64,000 nt of DNA from Nymphaea colorata (GCF_008831285.2 NC_045145.1:3450723-3514722), one strand, 5' to 3'. Counted from the first letter of the stretch, positions 35,314 to 47,614 are shown. Program-made: numbers and translations. The notes: generated by a model from the letters alone, not told the origin.

Positions 35314-36046
35314 AGAAGAAAAAGATAGGGCCAAAAACAGGCCGTGCTGATAAGCAGAAGTAAGGATTTGAGGAGAAAAAGAGTAAGAGGATGAAGGCTG
35401 CCCGTATTGCGATCACTCTTTTGCTGGCGATGATCATCACCGTCGTCTTGTTTTGTTGCCATCCCTGGTTGCTGGAGGACTGAACGGACCTGTGCCCTCT
35501 TGATTATTCTCCACTGCCCTCTTCTCAAGTTGCAGCTTCTGAGTGAACACGATAGCCTCTGCTAGTTCTTAATTGATTTGCTCTCTCCTGCGCCTCTATA
35601 TATTTCAAATTTTCAATCCACAGAGACAAGAAAGCAAACCACATAGAGAGAAGAAAGCAAGCCACATAGAAGCTGCCTCGCATGCATGAGCGCGAGACGT
35701 GATCGGCTCGATGTTCTAAATTGCTTGTTAGGCAAAAAGAAAAAGGCAAAAAGAGAAGGACGCGGCACTTCCGACCTTTCCGTTGGATCGGAAACTTCCT
35801 GCACCATATTCCTTAGCCCACTACATTTTGGTATCTCACAGTTTGAATATGCTCTGCATGGTATATATATATATATATATATAATTAAAGTCTGGCAATC
35901 TTCAGAAAGAAGAGTTGATCACACGGACCATACGCCCGTGCGCTCACAACTTTTTTGGCTGCTCTCTTCAGAACACAAGCGACGCGAAACTGCCGAGTAC
36001 CAACAAAGAAAGGCTCATCAGTACGAGTTGGCATCGATGCTCTGGA

Positions 36047-36054
36047 TATATAAA
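36047..36054 (+). promoter_or_regulatory. TATA box of plus-family locus 4
   Basis: TATATAAA followed by GGAGGAAGGCAG, identical in context to the locus 3 promoter. Confidence 0.65.
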
Positions 36055-36111
36055 GGAGGAAGGCAGAACAATGAACACCCATCAGAGCAACAAAGGTCTC
36101 TCCACGCTTGC

Positions 36112-36793
36112 ATGGCTACCATGGCGATTCGGTGCATCTTCACCGCTTTCTTGCTTTTATCTCTTCATCTCCTATCAACTCTAGCAGCCGCTTCTCCGTC
36201 TTCCTCCAACAAAATTTCTGCTTTATCCCCAGGTATACATCTACCATATTGTCCCGCCCGCCTCCCCTTTTCAAATCTTTGGTCTTTCTTGGTTTTGCAC
36301 TGACCACTCTGTCTTGAAGCCATAGGCTGTTCGATTGCAGTCAGCACTGGTTTCAATACAATGAGAAAGGCAGGATATTTTTATAATTTCAATTTCTTGT
36401 ATTATCCCGCTTATTCCAACAGAAAGTAGGATAAGTTCAGTATGCGGTATTGTGCAGCTTCATAGGATAACACTGCACTGGCAGATAGAATGAAAAGTCA
36501 TGCGAAACGAGTTCGATTTGCAGTGTACAGAACCAGTAATTAAGTTGTGCCGCGCTCGCTCAGTTTCTGTGCAGGGCAGGGACACCGCCACTGGAATAGC
36601 GCAGGCAAAGCCAAGGAAATTGAAAGGGGGTGGAGGGAGAGGTGGAGGCAGAGGGAGGAGTATTGGACGGCGTGGATTCTTTCACCGCACCGGAGCTTAT
36701 GGCAATAGTTCTGCGGCTCAAAGAAGAAACTGCTTGGGGATGACGACGCTCACGGTGTTGACAGCCAGCTTGATGGTTACCCTTCTCCTATAG
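36112..36793 (+). CDS. Small secreted Gly/Arg-rich protein, plus family, locus 4 (intact)
   Basis: Exons 36,112-36,232 and 36,564-36,793 give the same 116-aa product as locus 3: signal peptide, ISALSP/VSVQ junction, GGGGRGGGRGR core and hydrophobic C-terminus. The only coding difference noted is a silent GGT to GGG in the Gly-rich stretch. The divergent neighbour on the minus strand is the dead gene A copy starting at 35,437. Function unknown; secretion and possible GPI anchoring are inferred from architecture. Confidence 0.75.
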
Positions 36794-37411
36794 GAAGCAT
36801 TTAGGCCTTCTGACCTGTGATGTATAGGGGGTGGCCGATGGCAGTTCGTCTGGTTCCATTTGAAATCCTCTTCAACGGAATTTGAAATGTTCCACAGATG
36901 GTACAGTACTCTTTAGTGAAATTCATCAATTCTTTTGATTCATGGTCACATTTCTTTGATCATATATGTTGGTGAGAGGGAGGGGGGGGAGGGGGGGGAG
37001 GAACCTCTCTCCCACTTCCTCCTTATCCTCCTTGATGCAGGAAACAAAATTTTACCTGACATCCATCTCTTTTGATGGATAGGAGTCACGATTCAGTTTA
37101 ACTTGCTTTTGTTATGTCTAACATTTTGAATTTTCAATTGTACTGTCATTTTTTTATTTCACATTGAAGGTTTGGTGCAATTTGTCTTTTCTAGCATATG
37201 GAAAGTTAGGCTTCAAGGACACTTTAGTCAGCATGGCAATTGGTCATTGTCATTGTAGTTGTGGGGCCTAATGCTGGTGTGAATAATAGTGTTGTAACAT
37301 GAAAGAAAAGTGAGAAATTATAGTCCTGTATCGAAGATAGAGAAGAACCTCCATTCCCTTATAAAGAGTGGAATGAACATGTTTCATCAAGAGCATGACA
37401 GACAGTTTATA

Positions 37412-37470
37412 AGCGTTGTAGCATTAGAGTTAACAGACATTGAGAATGTTAGCTCTAATGCTACAACGCT
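37412..37470. repeat. Conserved inverted repeat, copy 4
   Basis: Arms 37,412-37,435 and 37,447-37,470; a single T.G pair at a position different from the G.T pair of copies 1 and 3. Confidence 0.85.
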
Positions 37471-39504
37471 GAAAAACTTTCAATCATGTCTCCTTTTTCA
37501 TCTCTTAGCTCCTCTTTTCCTATGACTATTTTTTCATCTCTTAGCTCTTCTTTTCCTATGGCTATAGTGATCTTGGTACATCACAATTAAAGAATAATAA
37601 GTAACATTTGCTTGTCAAATTTCTTGTTTCACAAAATGAAGAAACCTATTGCTATAGTGATCTTGGTACATAACAATTGGAGGATAATAAGTAACATTTG
37701 CAAATAAAAACTTTTGTCAGATTTCATGTTTTACAAAATGAAAAGAAAATTAAGAGTGGTACAAATACTTAAAAGAAGAATTGAATGTTGTTGAACAGTA
37801 CTTCAATCAATAATTTAAAACCAAATTTTAGAAAGAAAACCGTTTTTCTTGGTAATTAGGAATCTATATTATAAAGTGTGGTAAATTTGGGGAAAGGTAT
37901 TCAATGTCAATTAATCACATAAAGATCAATCAGTTCCTATAAATTTGTATGAAAAGGTTTGAAGAGAATATTTTTCTTCTAACTTGCCGAACAGAAGGAG
38001 TAGAACATGAACTAGGGAAAAAAAAAACCCAATTTTTTAGTGTACCACGAAAACATGCTCAAACCTTCTTTTTATACATATAGAAAACATACTTTTGCAA
38101 AGGAGGATATAATATACTCAGGTTAACAGGGAAAGGCATGAAATATGCCTCCTCCCTTGTGAGTTTGTGAGTTGTGTGAATATTCTTATGTTTCATGAAT
38201 ATGGGTGTTTTATTTTTAGAAACTACTAAAAGGTAAAATTTATTTGCATAAACGAAGTTAAATTATCGCTTTCCTTGCACCTCCCCCTATGTTTTGGTAA
38301 TAATTAAAAAGGGAAAGGACTTCTACCTCCCAACAGATTTGCACCAGAAAAGAAAATATCAAAAACCAACAAGTCAATATAATTTTGTCAAAATCAAAAG
38401 CAAGGTTCTATGAGTATTAAAATTAAATAGTCATAGGAGGTGTTTGACAATAAGAATTTAACTTAGTTTTTCATCAATTTATCCCGAACATAAAGGTAAA
38501 TTTATAGAATAGTGCATTAGTGGGTTGATGTTTCTATTGCCAGATGCCCCAACAGAATCAATGCATTTGATCTCCATAGAAAAAAAAAATCCATGTATCA
38601 GTAAAAATATTTCTACAATAAGGTGAGAGGCAGGTTTTTTTTTTCTCCACCCATATCAGTAAAAATCCATGTATCAGTAAAAATATTTCTAGAATTTTTT
38701 TTCGAGTGCTTGATAGGTATGGAAAAAAATAATCCCGGTTAAGTTTTGAGTCTCCTAACCCAAAAAAAAAAAAAACATTACAAGACTATAATATCCAGCC
38801 TTATCAACGGCATTTACTTCTATAGCGATTTTCTTTCGGCAGCTTCATATTTAGAATGTGGCAACGTTAATGATGTAGAAATCTGAAAAAAAACACACAC
38901 ATTTTTATAGAACTAAGAGTCTATTTGGCAATAGTGAGAGATTGAGTATGAAAAATATAACTTGGATCCATAGCAATTGTGTGGGTGATCAATTAATAAC
39001 TCTTTGTGGTTGGGCTTCTGTATGAAAATAAAATCAGGAACAGTCTTGTAGTTCATATGAGGTCTTTTTATGTACCAAACTCTTTGTTTTTTGGGTGGCA
39101 TAACCAGCTACAGGGCTAGGGATTGAATGCTCCAATGATGCAGCATCTATCTACCTGTCACATAATTGTAACGATGTGGCGACAGATTACAATCCATTCC
39201 TTAGCAGTTTTAGTTAAAAACTTAAAAACTAAGACAACCAATCACGTAACAACTCCTTTTCTATAAGCCCCTCTCTATAGTAGCGTCGAGCCCAAGGAGT
39301 TTGGAGGGACAATTGCTAGTATGTTATTGGCTTGAGTGGCATAAGGGCATACATGATATGATGCATAAGGGCATGTACATATGTGTTATAACTTTCTCTC
39401 ATATGTTTCTTTTTTACAACATAGACAACTATGAAGACGGAAACCTGGACCTGCTCAACTACTTTGGCCTCCCCAACAGATTGTATTCATCTCCATTATA
39501 CTAT

Positions 39505-41308
39505 TCACTTCCACATCAAGAGACAACTAAATGCTGCCCAACCAGCCAAGAAAAGGTCCGAGTGATTGCTGACTGAGGAACTCTTGTGGGATTTGTCTTG
39601 GCCGGATCTGGCGGCAGTGCTGGTGGTGGCGCCTGCCGCAGCACCGTAGAGACCAGGAACTAGCGAAGTACCATGGGGCCGTTGTCCACCGCCACGGCCC
39701 CTGGCCGATGTGCCTCTACCACTGGTGGAACTACTTCTTCTTGAAACTCCAGGTTCACCTCCACTAATAACTTGCCTCTTAATTGCAGTATGATGTGCCC
39801 TTAATTGGCCGATCTGATCAACTGCTCCTCCACCTGCATATTCGTCCTCAATGAGCAAATGATCACCTCAAATAAGCTATAGAAACTTTAGAAAAATTCT
39901 CTTGGACTCCTGCTTACTTCCGGGTTATTAATTACCGTATACATTTATATCCCTCTTGGTATATACTATCCAAAGAGAAGTAGAGAGATACTTGTTGTCT
40001 AGGGTGGGCTACTGCCCACACCAGCCCATTAAAAATCACATTATATTCTCTCAAAATTACATTGTTATGACTTGAAAATTATATGCAGCGTTCACACCAA
40101 ATTTGTGTCACTAATGCAAGTGCCCTATGACTAAAAAACCCAGTTGTCAAAAGCAACTCATTACTGCACATGCACATGGGGTGGTAATAAAGTGAAAAAT
40201 GAAGGTTTTGAAAAAGATAAAAATGAGATTGAAAAAAGTAAAAAGACTTATAAAGTTATAAAATACGCTAACCCACCTTTTTTTTTTGAACAGTCTATAT
40301 TTGTTGTGTGAATAGAACATTCCTTTTTCCCATCAAATTAGTTGAACTTAATGACACGGGGACTAACATGTATTATCATCTTTTAGTCAGCATGCACTAC
40401 AAGCTCAGTCACATCAAATAAGGTAAAAAACAAATACTTTTTAGTTTTCCATGAGAGTGAACAACGAGTAGTGCATCAAATGAGGTAAAAAACAAATACT
40501 TTTTAATTTTCCATGAGAGTGAACAACGAGTATACACCCAAAATAAAAGAACAGGAAAGTTGGAATATTTGGTTATTTTTCAAAAAAAAAATTAGAGTTT
40601 TAACTTCTTTACTTCTTTTTTGTCATTATATTGGGGCAAACCAAGATTATTCTGATCATTACATGCCTTCGGTAAAAACAAGCTTGTAGTTTAATAGAAA
40701 TGATACAATTTAACCTCAAGCTCTAGCTATTGAATCCTAACTTCCTCAAAAGGTTAACAATTGAATACAGTAGCAATGGCCTCTTTGGACATTAGATTAT
40801 GATAAAACATGTTAGTAAACTCAATTTTGTGTCAAAAGAAGCTTCTTCCAAGTTCCAACGATTTTTGATCCTCAAAATCATCCAAATGAGCGTAGTTAAA
40901 GTAGCTTTTCCCCATAATAGTCCCTGAATCTCGACTCATCTTTTACCTATACGTTAAAAAAGAAAACGCATATTTTTTCGTTAGGTAGAAGACGATCAAC
41001 AGCAGAAGATATCCTGCAAACCCTTAATTTGGTATCTGCAACTTTCTTTTCATCAAAGAAAACAACGCCAAATAAAACGATAGGCTGTGGAAGGAAGAAG
41101 GAACACATAATCTACACTGTATATCCACTTTGGTATTAATAAAAACAGAAAGAGAGATAGAAAGAGGGAGACCTGCGGAGAATGATGAAGGGCCAGCAGC
41201 AGGCCCTGCTGATAAACAGAAGCAAGGTCTTGGGGAGAAGAAGAGGAAGAGGAAGAGGAAGAGGAAGAGGAAGAAGGCTGCCCTTATTATGACGCCTCTC
41301 CCGGCCAT
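39505..41308 (-). CDS. Small secreted Ser/Gly/Arg-rich protein, minus family gene B, unit 2 (intact)
   Basis: Exon 1 41,308-41,173 and exon 2 39,833-39,505, with the same splice signals and 154-aa product as the unit 1 gene. The intron is one base longer (an extra A near 40,205). Both copies retain the Leu/Phe repeat in the signal peptide and the HGTSLVPGLYGAAAG segment. Function unknown. Confidence 0.65.
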
Positions 41309-43810
41309 CACCGCCTTCTTGTTTTCGCCACCACCGGTTGCTGGCGGTCTGAAGGGATCTCTGCCGTCTCTCATCTCCGTCCGACCTCCTTATTTCAAGC
41401 TGTAGCTCCACCTCCGATGTCAACCGAGTGAGGACGACGGCCTTTGCTTCTCTGCTCGCTCTCACCGTCCTCTATTCTGAATTGCTTATTAACACAGCGA
41501 CAGAAAAGGGGCAGGTAAGGGCACCTTCCGGCTTTGGATCGCAAAAGTTTTCCATTCACAAGATGCTGTCTGGGAGCTTCACGGCAATTGCCCACTCGAC
41601 TGAAATAGGCGGAGCCAGTGGGATCCGATCTGCATCCAAAAAAGTTTGGGTACATCAATATAAATTTGCTGAATTATGTGAACTCGAACGAGAGACTACA
41701 CAAGAAAAAGAGGCAGGGCAAAAGGTTCACGTGATCTGGCGTGCAATGTGCGACGAATCGGCACTCGCAACGTGAGATTCGGAAACGTCGGCAGGCAGAC
41801 AAGAACAGGATGAGCAAAAGAGAAAGTTATGTCCACCGTGCCTACAAAAAGTTTTCTGAACTAAAAATATTTTAGTTATTAATTATACTGGTGCAAAAAT
41901 AAAATTGTGTGCACCTACATGACGCGCTTTTACTGTCGTTGGGTTTGTCCGAATCTTCAAATCATAAATTCGTCGACGCCGGAGTCGAATTGGATTTCGA
42001 AGGGATTATGTGCCGAGGAAAGCATTCACCGACATGCAATCGAATCTTAGAAGTCTCAGACCGGCATTGCCTGAATCGGCGAATAAGATTACGAATCCCA
42101 AGGAAATTAAATTTTTACATTAATGTATTCACTCCCATCCATTTATAATAGATCGCAATATTTGAAAAAGGGAAAGATCAAGAGATTCATGCTCGTATTT
42201 GGCAGTGTTTATGAAGAAACATGACTTTGAGAATTAAAGTGGTTCATTGTTCTTCAGATTATGGACAAAAAGAATAAGTTAAAAGAATGGAAGTACAACA
42301 GCAGGAGCAGTTGCTTTTACAGCAGGATCAAGGCAGCCACCAAGCTGATCCATAAGACTACAGGCCCCATATTAATCCTCAAGCAGCTAAGGCCGCCTGA
42401 ATTCGCCACGCCGGCGCGACGGCCGCCGGCGCTTGAGCTTCGCATGCCAACTACAGCTGCAGTCCTCACTGCTGCCCCTCTTAGTTTTCTTGATCTTGGT
42501 TCTGGTGTCGCCCTGCTCCTCTCCACCTCCACCACGATTGAGGGTGAGAAAATGCAAGAATATTTTTTAGTTCTCGGATAGTTAGAGCTATGCTGCTATG
42601 CATTTATTATCCATTAGTACTAGTTTTATCAATTTTTTAAGGGTGGCTGAATTAAAGTTTTTAAATTTTAATTGTGACCGAAATATATTTTTCAAAATTT
42701 TTATTTAGAACAAGTGAACTTTTTTAAAATTTACATGTAAATTTTTTAAGAAAAATTTTTGAGGTGGGTTCAAGGCCCATGAGCGCCTCCTTTCGACTCT
42801 GCCCCAGATACTAGTTCTAACTATTAGTTTATAATAGAAGTGAGCCAAATGAGTCAAACAAGTCGAGCTCAAGCATGATGCTGTATTGTCTAGTCGAGCT
42901 CGAGCTTGTTTTATGGAACTTGATTTGAGTTTAAACTGAAGTTTTTGGAGTGGAGTCAAGCTCAAGTTGGCCCAATTTGAGTTCAAAACTAGGCCTTTAG
43001 TCAAAAATTCCTGGCTCCAAGTTTGACTCCTGCTGCTTGTGCGTGGAGTCCAAGACCAAATTATATGTTCAGCGCCAAACACGCAACACCCACTCTCATA
43101 GGCTTGCCAAGCCAAAACTTCTATAGAAATTCTAAATAGATAGCAGCACATGGTGCTCTTTCCTTGCCAAAAGTTCTTGTTGACATTGCCCCAGATATTT
43201 GCAGCAACAAGACAAAGGAGAAATGAATGATAGTGGCCCTCCATAGATTAGTATTTACAGAACATACAACTTTACACTACTAAGGAAACTCGAAACCCAG
43301 TCTGTCACCTGTTAGGCCCGTTTGTTCAAAGAAATGGTTTGTAACTATTTCACAAACTTATACTATAAAATTAGAGCAAATTTACACAATAGCAATGCCC
43401 TCTTTGGACATTAGATTATGTTAAAACATGTTAGGAAGCACAATTTAGTGCCAAAAGAAGCTTCTTCCAAGTTCCAACCAATTTTGATTCTCAAAACCAC
43501 CGCATGGATATGATATGGTTAGGGTGCCGTCCAATCATGACCATCAACCTAAAATCAGAGTCCAGAATTTCAATCATGTTGTTCTCCCTCCCTCCCTCCA
43601 CCCATTTTCCTTCTCTCCCACTGATCCCTTTCTTTTATGCTTCTCCTCTCTCTTCTCTTAGAAGAAGAAAGCCATCGGGCAGCTCACCCTACCGTCGCCG
43701 GCAGGCATCAAGGCCATGCCGGACGTCGCTCCTCATGATGGTGGGTTGGGGAGGGGGGGAGGAACCTCTCTCCCACTTCCTCCTTATCCTCCTTGATGTA
43801 GGAAAAAAAA
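41309..43810. other. Upstream region of gene B and non-coding spacer, unit 2
   Basis: Counterpart of 29,778-32,279 with a few substitutions (for example in the 43,140-43,250 stretch). No gene seen. Confidence 0.45.
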
Positions 43811-44508
43811 ATATTCACCTGACATCCATCTCTTTTGGTGGACATTTGATGTCCCTAGATATAGTGAGAAAAAATGGAGTCATGATTCAGTTTAACTTGC
43901 TTGTGTTATGTCTAACATTTTGAATTGTTATTTGTGCTGTCATTTTTGATGAAGGTTTGGTGCAATTTGTCTTTTCTAGCATATGGAAAGTTAGGCTTCA
44001 AGGACACTTTAGTCAGCATGGCAATTGGTCATTGTCATTGTAGTTGTGGGGCCTAATGTTGGTGTGAATAATAGTGTTGTAACATGAAAGAAAAGTGAGA
44101 ATTTATAGTCCTGTATCGAAGACGGAGAAGAACCTCCATTCCCTTATAAAGAGTGGAATGAACATGTTTCATCAAGAGCATGACAGACAGTTTATAAGCG
44201 TTGTAGCATTAGAGCTAACAGACATTGAGAATGTTAGCTCTAATGGTACAACGCTCAAAAACTTTCAATCATATCTCCTTTTTCATCTTTAGATCCTCTT
44301 TTTCTATGACTATTTTTTCATCTGTTAGCTCCTCTTTTCCTATGGCTATAGTGATCCTGGTACATCACAATTAAAGAATAATAAGTAACATTTGCAATGA
44401 AAAAATTTTGTGAGATTTCTTGTTTCACAAAATAAAAAAACCTATCGCTATAGTGATCTTGGTACATAACAATTAGAGAAACCCAAAAAAGGTTGTCTTC
44501 AATGAAAA
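43811..44508. repeat. Truncated third start of the 11.5-kb unit
   Basis: Matches the first 0.7 kb of units 1 and 2 but is more diverged (extra ATGACTATTTTTTCATCT duplication near 44,305). It ends abruptly after TTGTCTTCAATGAAAAC, where it joins the leader of plus-family locus 5. Confidence 0.85.
44197..44255. repeat. Conserved inverted repeat, copy 5
   Basis: Arms 44,197-44,220 and 44,232-44,255. One G.G mismatch; otherwise fully Watson-Crick, including the position that is G.T in copies 1 and 3. Confidence 0.8.
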
Positions 44509-44598
44509 CCCAAAAAGCAACCAACTAACGTCTATCTCCTCCACCACCCCCAGCCCCGATAGCATCTCTTTCTCTCTCTCTCAGCTTGCATCGCTACC

Positions 44599-45503
44599 AT
44601 GGCCATGCGGTGCATCTTCATCGATTTCTTGCTTTTATCTCTTCTTCTCCGATCAACCCCAGCGGCCGCTTCTCTGGTTTCTTCCAACGAAATTTCTGCC
44701 TTATCACCAGGTATATATCTTCTACACGTCCCACCTCCCCTTTTTAAATCGTTGGTCTTTCTTGGTTGCTCCGCTGCTCTCAATTGAGCAGACTGCCGCA
44801 TACAATGGCTTGTCCAACTGAACCAATTACCCTGTCTTAAGCTGTAGCTGTTCGATTGCAGTCAGCACTCGTTTTAATAGAATGAGATAACATGCAGGGG
44901 TGGAGGGAGCAGGGGCCGCCTGGGCCATGGCTCAGTGCAGGGAAAAAAAAATTATATTAAAAAAATCAATTTTTTTTTAGTTTGGTTCGGTCCGTCGCTC
45001 CTCTTGGCCCGACCTGCAAATGGTTTGGCGGCCCCTGAAAAAAATCAGGGCTCATGGAATGCTTTTACACATCTGTTTATCAGATTGTTCCATTTATCCC
45101 AACAGAAAGGTGGATAAGTTCAGTATGCGGTATTGTGCAGCTTCATATGATACAACAGGTAGATACATTGAATGAAAAGTCATGAGAAACGAATTTGCTG
45201 TATGCAGAATTAGTAATTAAGTTGTGCCGCACTTGCTCAGTTTCTGTGCAGGGCATGGATATCATGATTGGAATAACGCAGGCAAAGCCAAGGAAACTGC
45301 CAGAAGAAGGCAGAGGTGCAGAAGGCTGAGGTGGAGAAGAAGGCGGAGCCAGAGGAGGAGGCGGAGGGAGGAGTGGCGGAGTGCGTGTCATTCCCCACAC
45401 CGGAGCAAATGGCAAGAATTCTGCATCTCCAAGGAATCACTGCTTGGGGATGACGACGCTCACGGTGTTGGCAACCAGGTTGATGATTATCCTTCTCCTA
45501 TAA
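44599..45503 (+). pseudogene. Plus-family locus 5: one in-frame stop and a replaced promoter
   Basis: Exons 44,599-44,710 and 45,241-45,503 (donor CCAG/GTATATAT, acceptor GCTCAG/TTTCTGTG) total 375 bases and keep one frame throughout. The frame is interrupted only by TGA at 45,327-45,329 (codon 67) at the start of the Gly-rich part. After it the frame continues through a GGARGGGGGRSGG segment, NHCLGMTTLTVL and the usual hydrophobic end. If translated it would yield a 66-aa secreted fragment without the tail. The usual TATA-bearing promoter is absent: the truncated third repeat unit joins only about 70-90 bases before the ATG. The intron contains an inserted MITE-like piece. Confidence 0.75.
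44895..45053. mobile_element. MITE-like insertion in the locus 5 intron
   Basis: Absent from the paralogous introns at 16.8 and 58.1 kb. It begins CAGGGGTGGAGGGAGCAGGGGCC and ends CCCTGAAAAAAATCAGGGCTC. The same family occurs at 60,590-60,774, where it begins CAGGGGCGGAGG. Terminal repeats are weak and no clean target-site duplication is visible. Confidence 0.55.
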
Positions 45504-47614
45504 GAAGCATTTAGCCTTCTGATTTGTGATAAGCACAGGGGGTGGTGCCAGTTTTTGTTGGTGATGTGATTGGGTTGAGTTGTTGGGTGATCAATTTTCT
45601 GAATAATTCTGCTGAAAAAAATGGAGAAGGCGTATAAGGAAACAATTTGAAAATAACAATTTTAGTTTCAATTAAATAGTTAAATTTTGACACTCTTGAA
45701 TCAGCGATGCAACGAAATAGATCTATTTTCCAATCAAATTAAATTATTAAGTAACTCAATCAGGTGACTTTTGAGCCTAAATTAATTTGCTTTTTGCCGT
45801 TCACATGCTTCGACTTTGTACGTATGTCATCAACATGTATTCTAGTGTGGCAATTGCCCACATCAACTCCAGATTTATATTGCTGTCTTGGAATATTTGA
45901 CCAATTATATACATTGGTGCCCCTCCAAGCATGGAACTTTTGGATTAGTGCCCTTAAAACCAAGATTTCTAACTCCACCACTGGTGTTCAATGTACCTGT
46001 TACATTTGGATGATTGTTCTGCAACCATCGACTAGAGAGTGAGTTGCTTGCAGCATCCTGTACACCCATCAAATATACACCCTATAAAAATAAGATAGAC
46101 GTTAGGATATTTTGGTTTTTTTTTTAAAATGTCATTTTTAATCTTTTAATATTTTAGTACCATTTTTTGTCCTTATAAAAAAATTATACTGATAAAGGTA
46201 GTTTTGTCATTACAAATTCTGGTGCACCGATGTGCATATAACAAGCTGAGCTTATGTTGCTCTATAATATCCTTTTCTTCAATATCGATGAGATCTACTA
46301 ATCACATATGAGTATTTTATGAGCCAACCGGAGTCTTGTCGCAAACAAGCTGAGCTTATGTTGGTCTGCAATCCTCCTTCTTTGGATTGGTTACTTAGCC
46401 ACTGTACTAAGAATTAATGCAAGAAAATTTACTTCATTTCTTTGAATTGGTCTTAATTAATCTATCCACAATACTTTTGGCATTACCAGCACAAGCACTA
46501 TCAATCGTTATGCTTAAGTTAAATAATTATAAGTTGATTGTTTCGTCTAATTGAATCTCCAAATTCACGCTTGCCATTCGATCGCAACCATGCAACTCGA
46601 TTCGTAAAAAATCTGCTGTAGCCTATTTCAAAAGTCAGATGATCCCTAGACGTCCCATATATTGGATAACAAAGTTTTAGCACACAAGATCTAGGGACGT
46701 CAACAGATCGGATATACCAGATCAGATACACCCTTAACAGTATTTGTCTTTTCAGATATTTACATAGTCGGATTCAAATACAAATAAAGAAAAGTTATAT
46801 CTGAATACGCATCAGAAATCCGATTTTACAATCTGAATCTGATTTTTATATTCATATCCGAATCCAAATTTTGAACCAAATTTTGCTCATTTTCAAAATG
46901 TAAGAGAATTAGATATAGAATGTTTATTTAAAAGTAAATTTGATTAGAATATGTATCTGAATCCGACTAGATATTTATGTATATCTGAATCTAAATATCC
47001 AATCGATGTCATTTCTTAAGTCCTAATCCGATTTGATTTCTTAACCGAATATTAAATATTTTTTCATATCCAAACTTTTCATATCAGTTTGGTCAGATGT
47101 CTGATTCAAATGGGATATATCAACATATCCCAAGGCCATCCCATATATTATTCGTCCTCCACACATCACATATTTCTTTCTAATAAGAAGATGGGGATCG
47201 TATGTAAAGGGGAATACATGGTTTACATGATTGTAAAGTGTACTACTGATTCTCTCTCCCTACATATGTACGATATTATATATCTATCCCAGAACCCAAT
47301 CGTCGACGATATTCAAAAACTATCAGTCATATTTCTTTGTGTCCTTGCAGGTGCTATATCCTTCTAAGTAGAACACACATGAAATGGATTACAACACAAA
47401 GACGACATCTATTGCATTAGCTACAAAAAAATGGGCACAAGCATTCTACATTTTTCGGCAATAAGATAGTTCCATTGGTTGCATGTTCACAACTTAAGTT
47501 CAGAACTTTATTTAAGTAGACTGTTTGGTCTTCGGATGATTATACCTATGTTTGAGAGAATTAATATCTCAACCAACAATTTCTTAGGAAAGCCATATTA
47601 ACTCGGCTGAACCT
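45504..47614. other. Non-coding segment paralogous to 58,453-60,980
   Basis: Collinear, diverged duplicate of the region downstream of locus 6. It includes an AT-rich repeat element (46,693-47,129) rich in GATCGGATAT/ATATCCGA motifs, possibly flanked by a degenerate AAGATCTA-type duplication shared with 59,931-60,361. No gene seen. Confidence 0.5.

Larger units (their letters stand above)
33408..35437 (-). pseudogene. Minus-family gene A, unit 2 (out of frame)
   Basis: Exon 1 35,437-35,313 and exon 2 33,713-33,408 carry the same 2-base phase error and internal shift as the unit 1 copy, so the damage predates the 11.5-kb duplication. An additional T just upstream of the start (TTGTTTTGTTGCC against TTGTTTGTTGCC) removes the possible upstream in-frame Met seen in unit 1. 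Confidence 0.65.
32280..43810. repeat. 11.5-kb tandem segmental duplication, unit 2
   Basis: Second copy of 20,707-32,279, in the same orientation and directly adjacent. It carries the same gene set: dead minus gene A, plus-family locus 4, minus gene B and two inverted repeats. A truncated third repeat follows (43,811-44,508). Confidence 0.93.

Noticed and set aside
21893-44524. CRISPR-like or tandem regulatory array formed by the five hairpins
   Set aside because: The copies are kilobases apart within larger duplicated blocks, with no spacers or associated genes; duplication explains their number.
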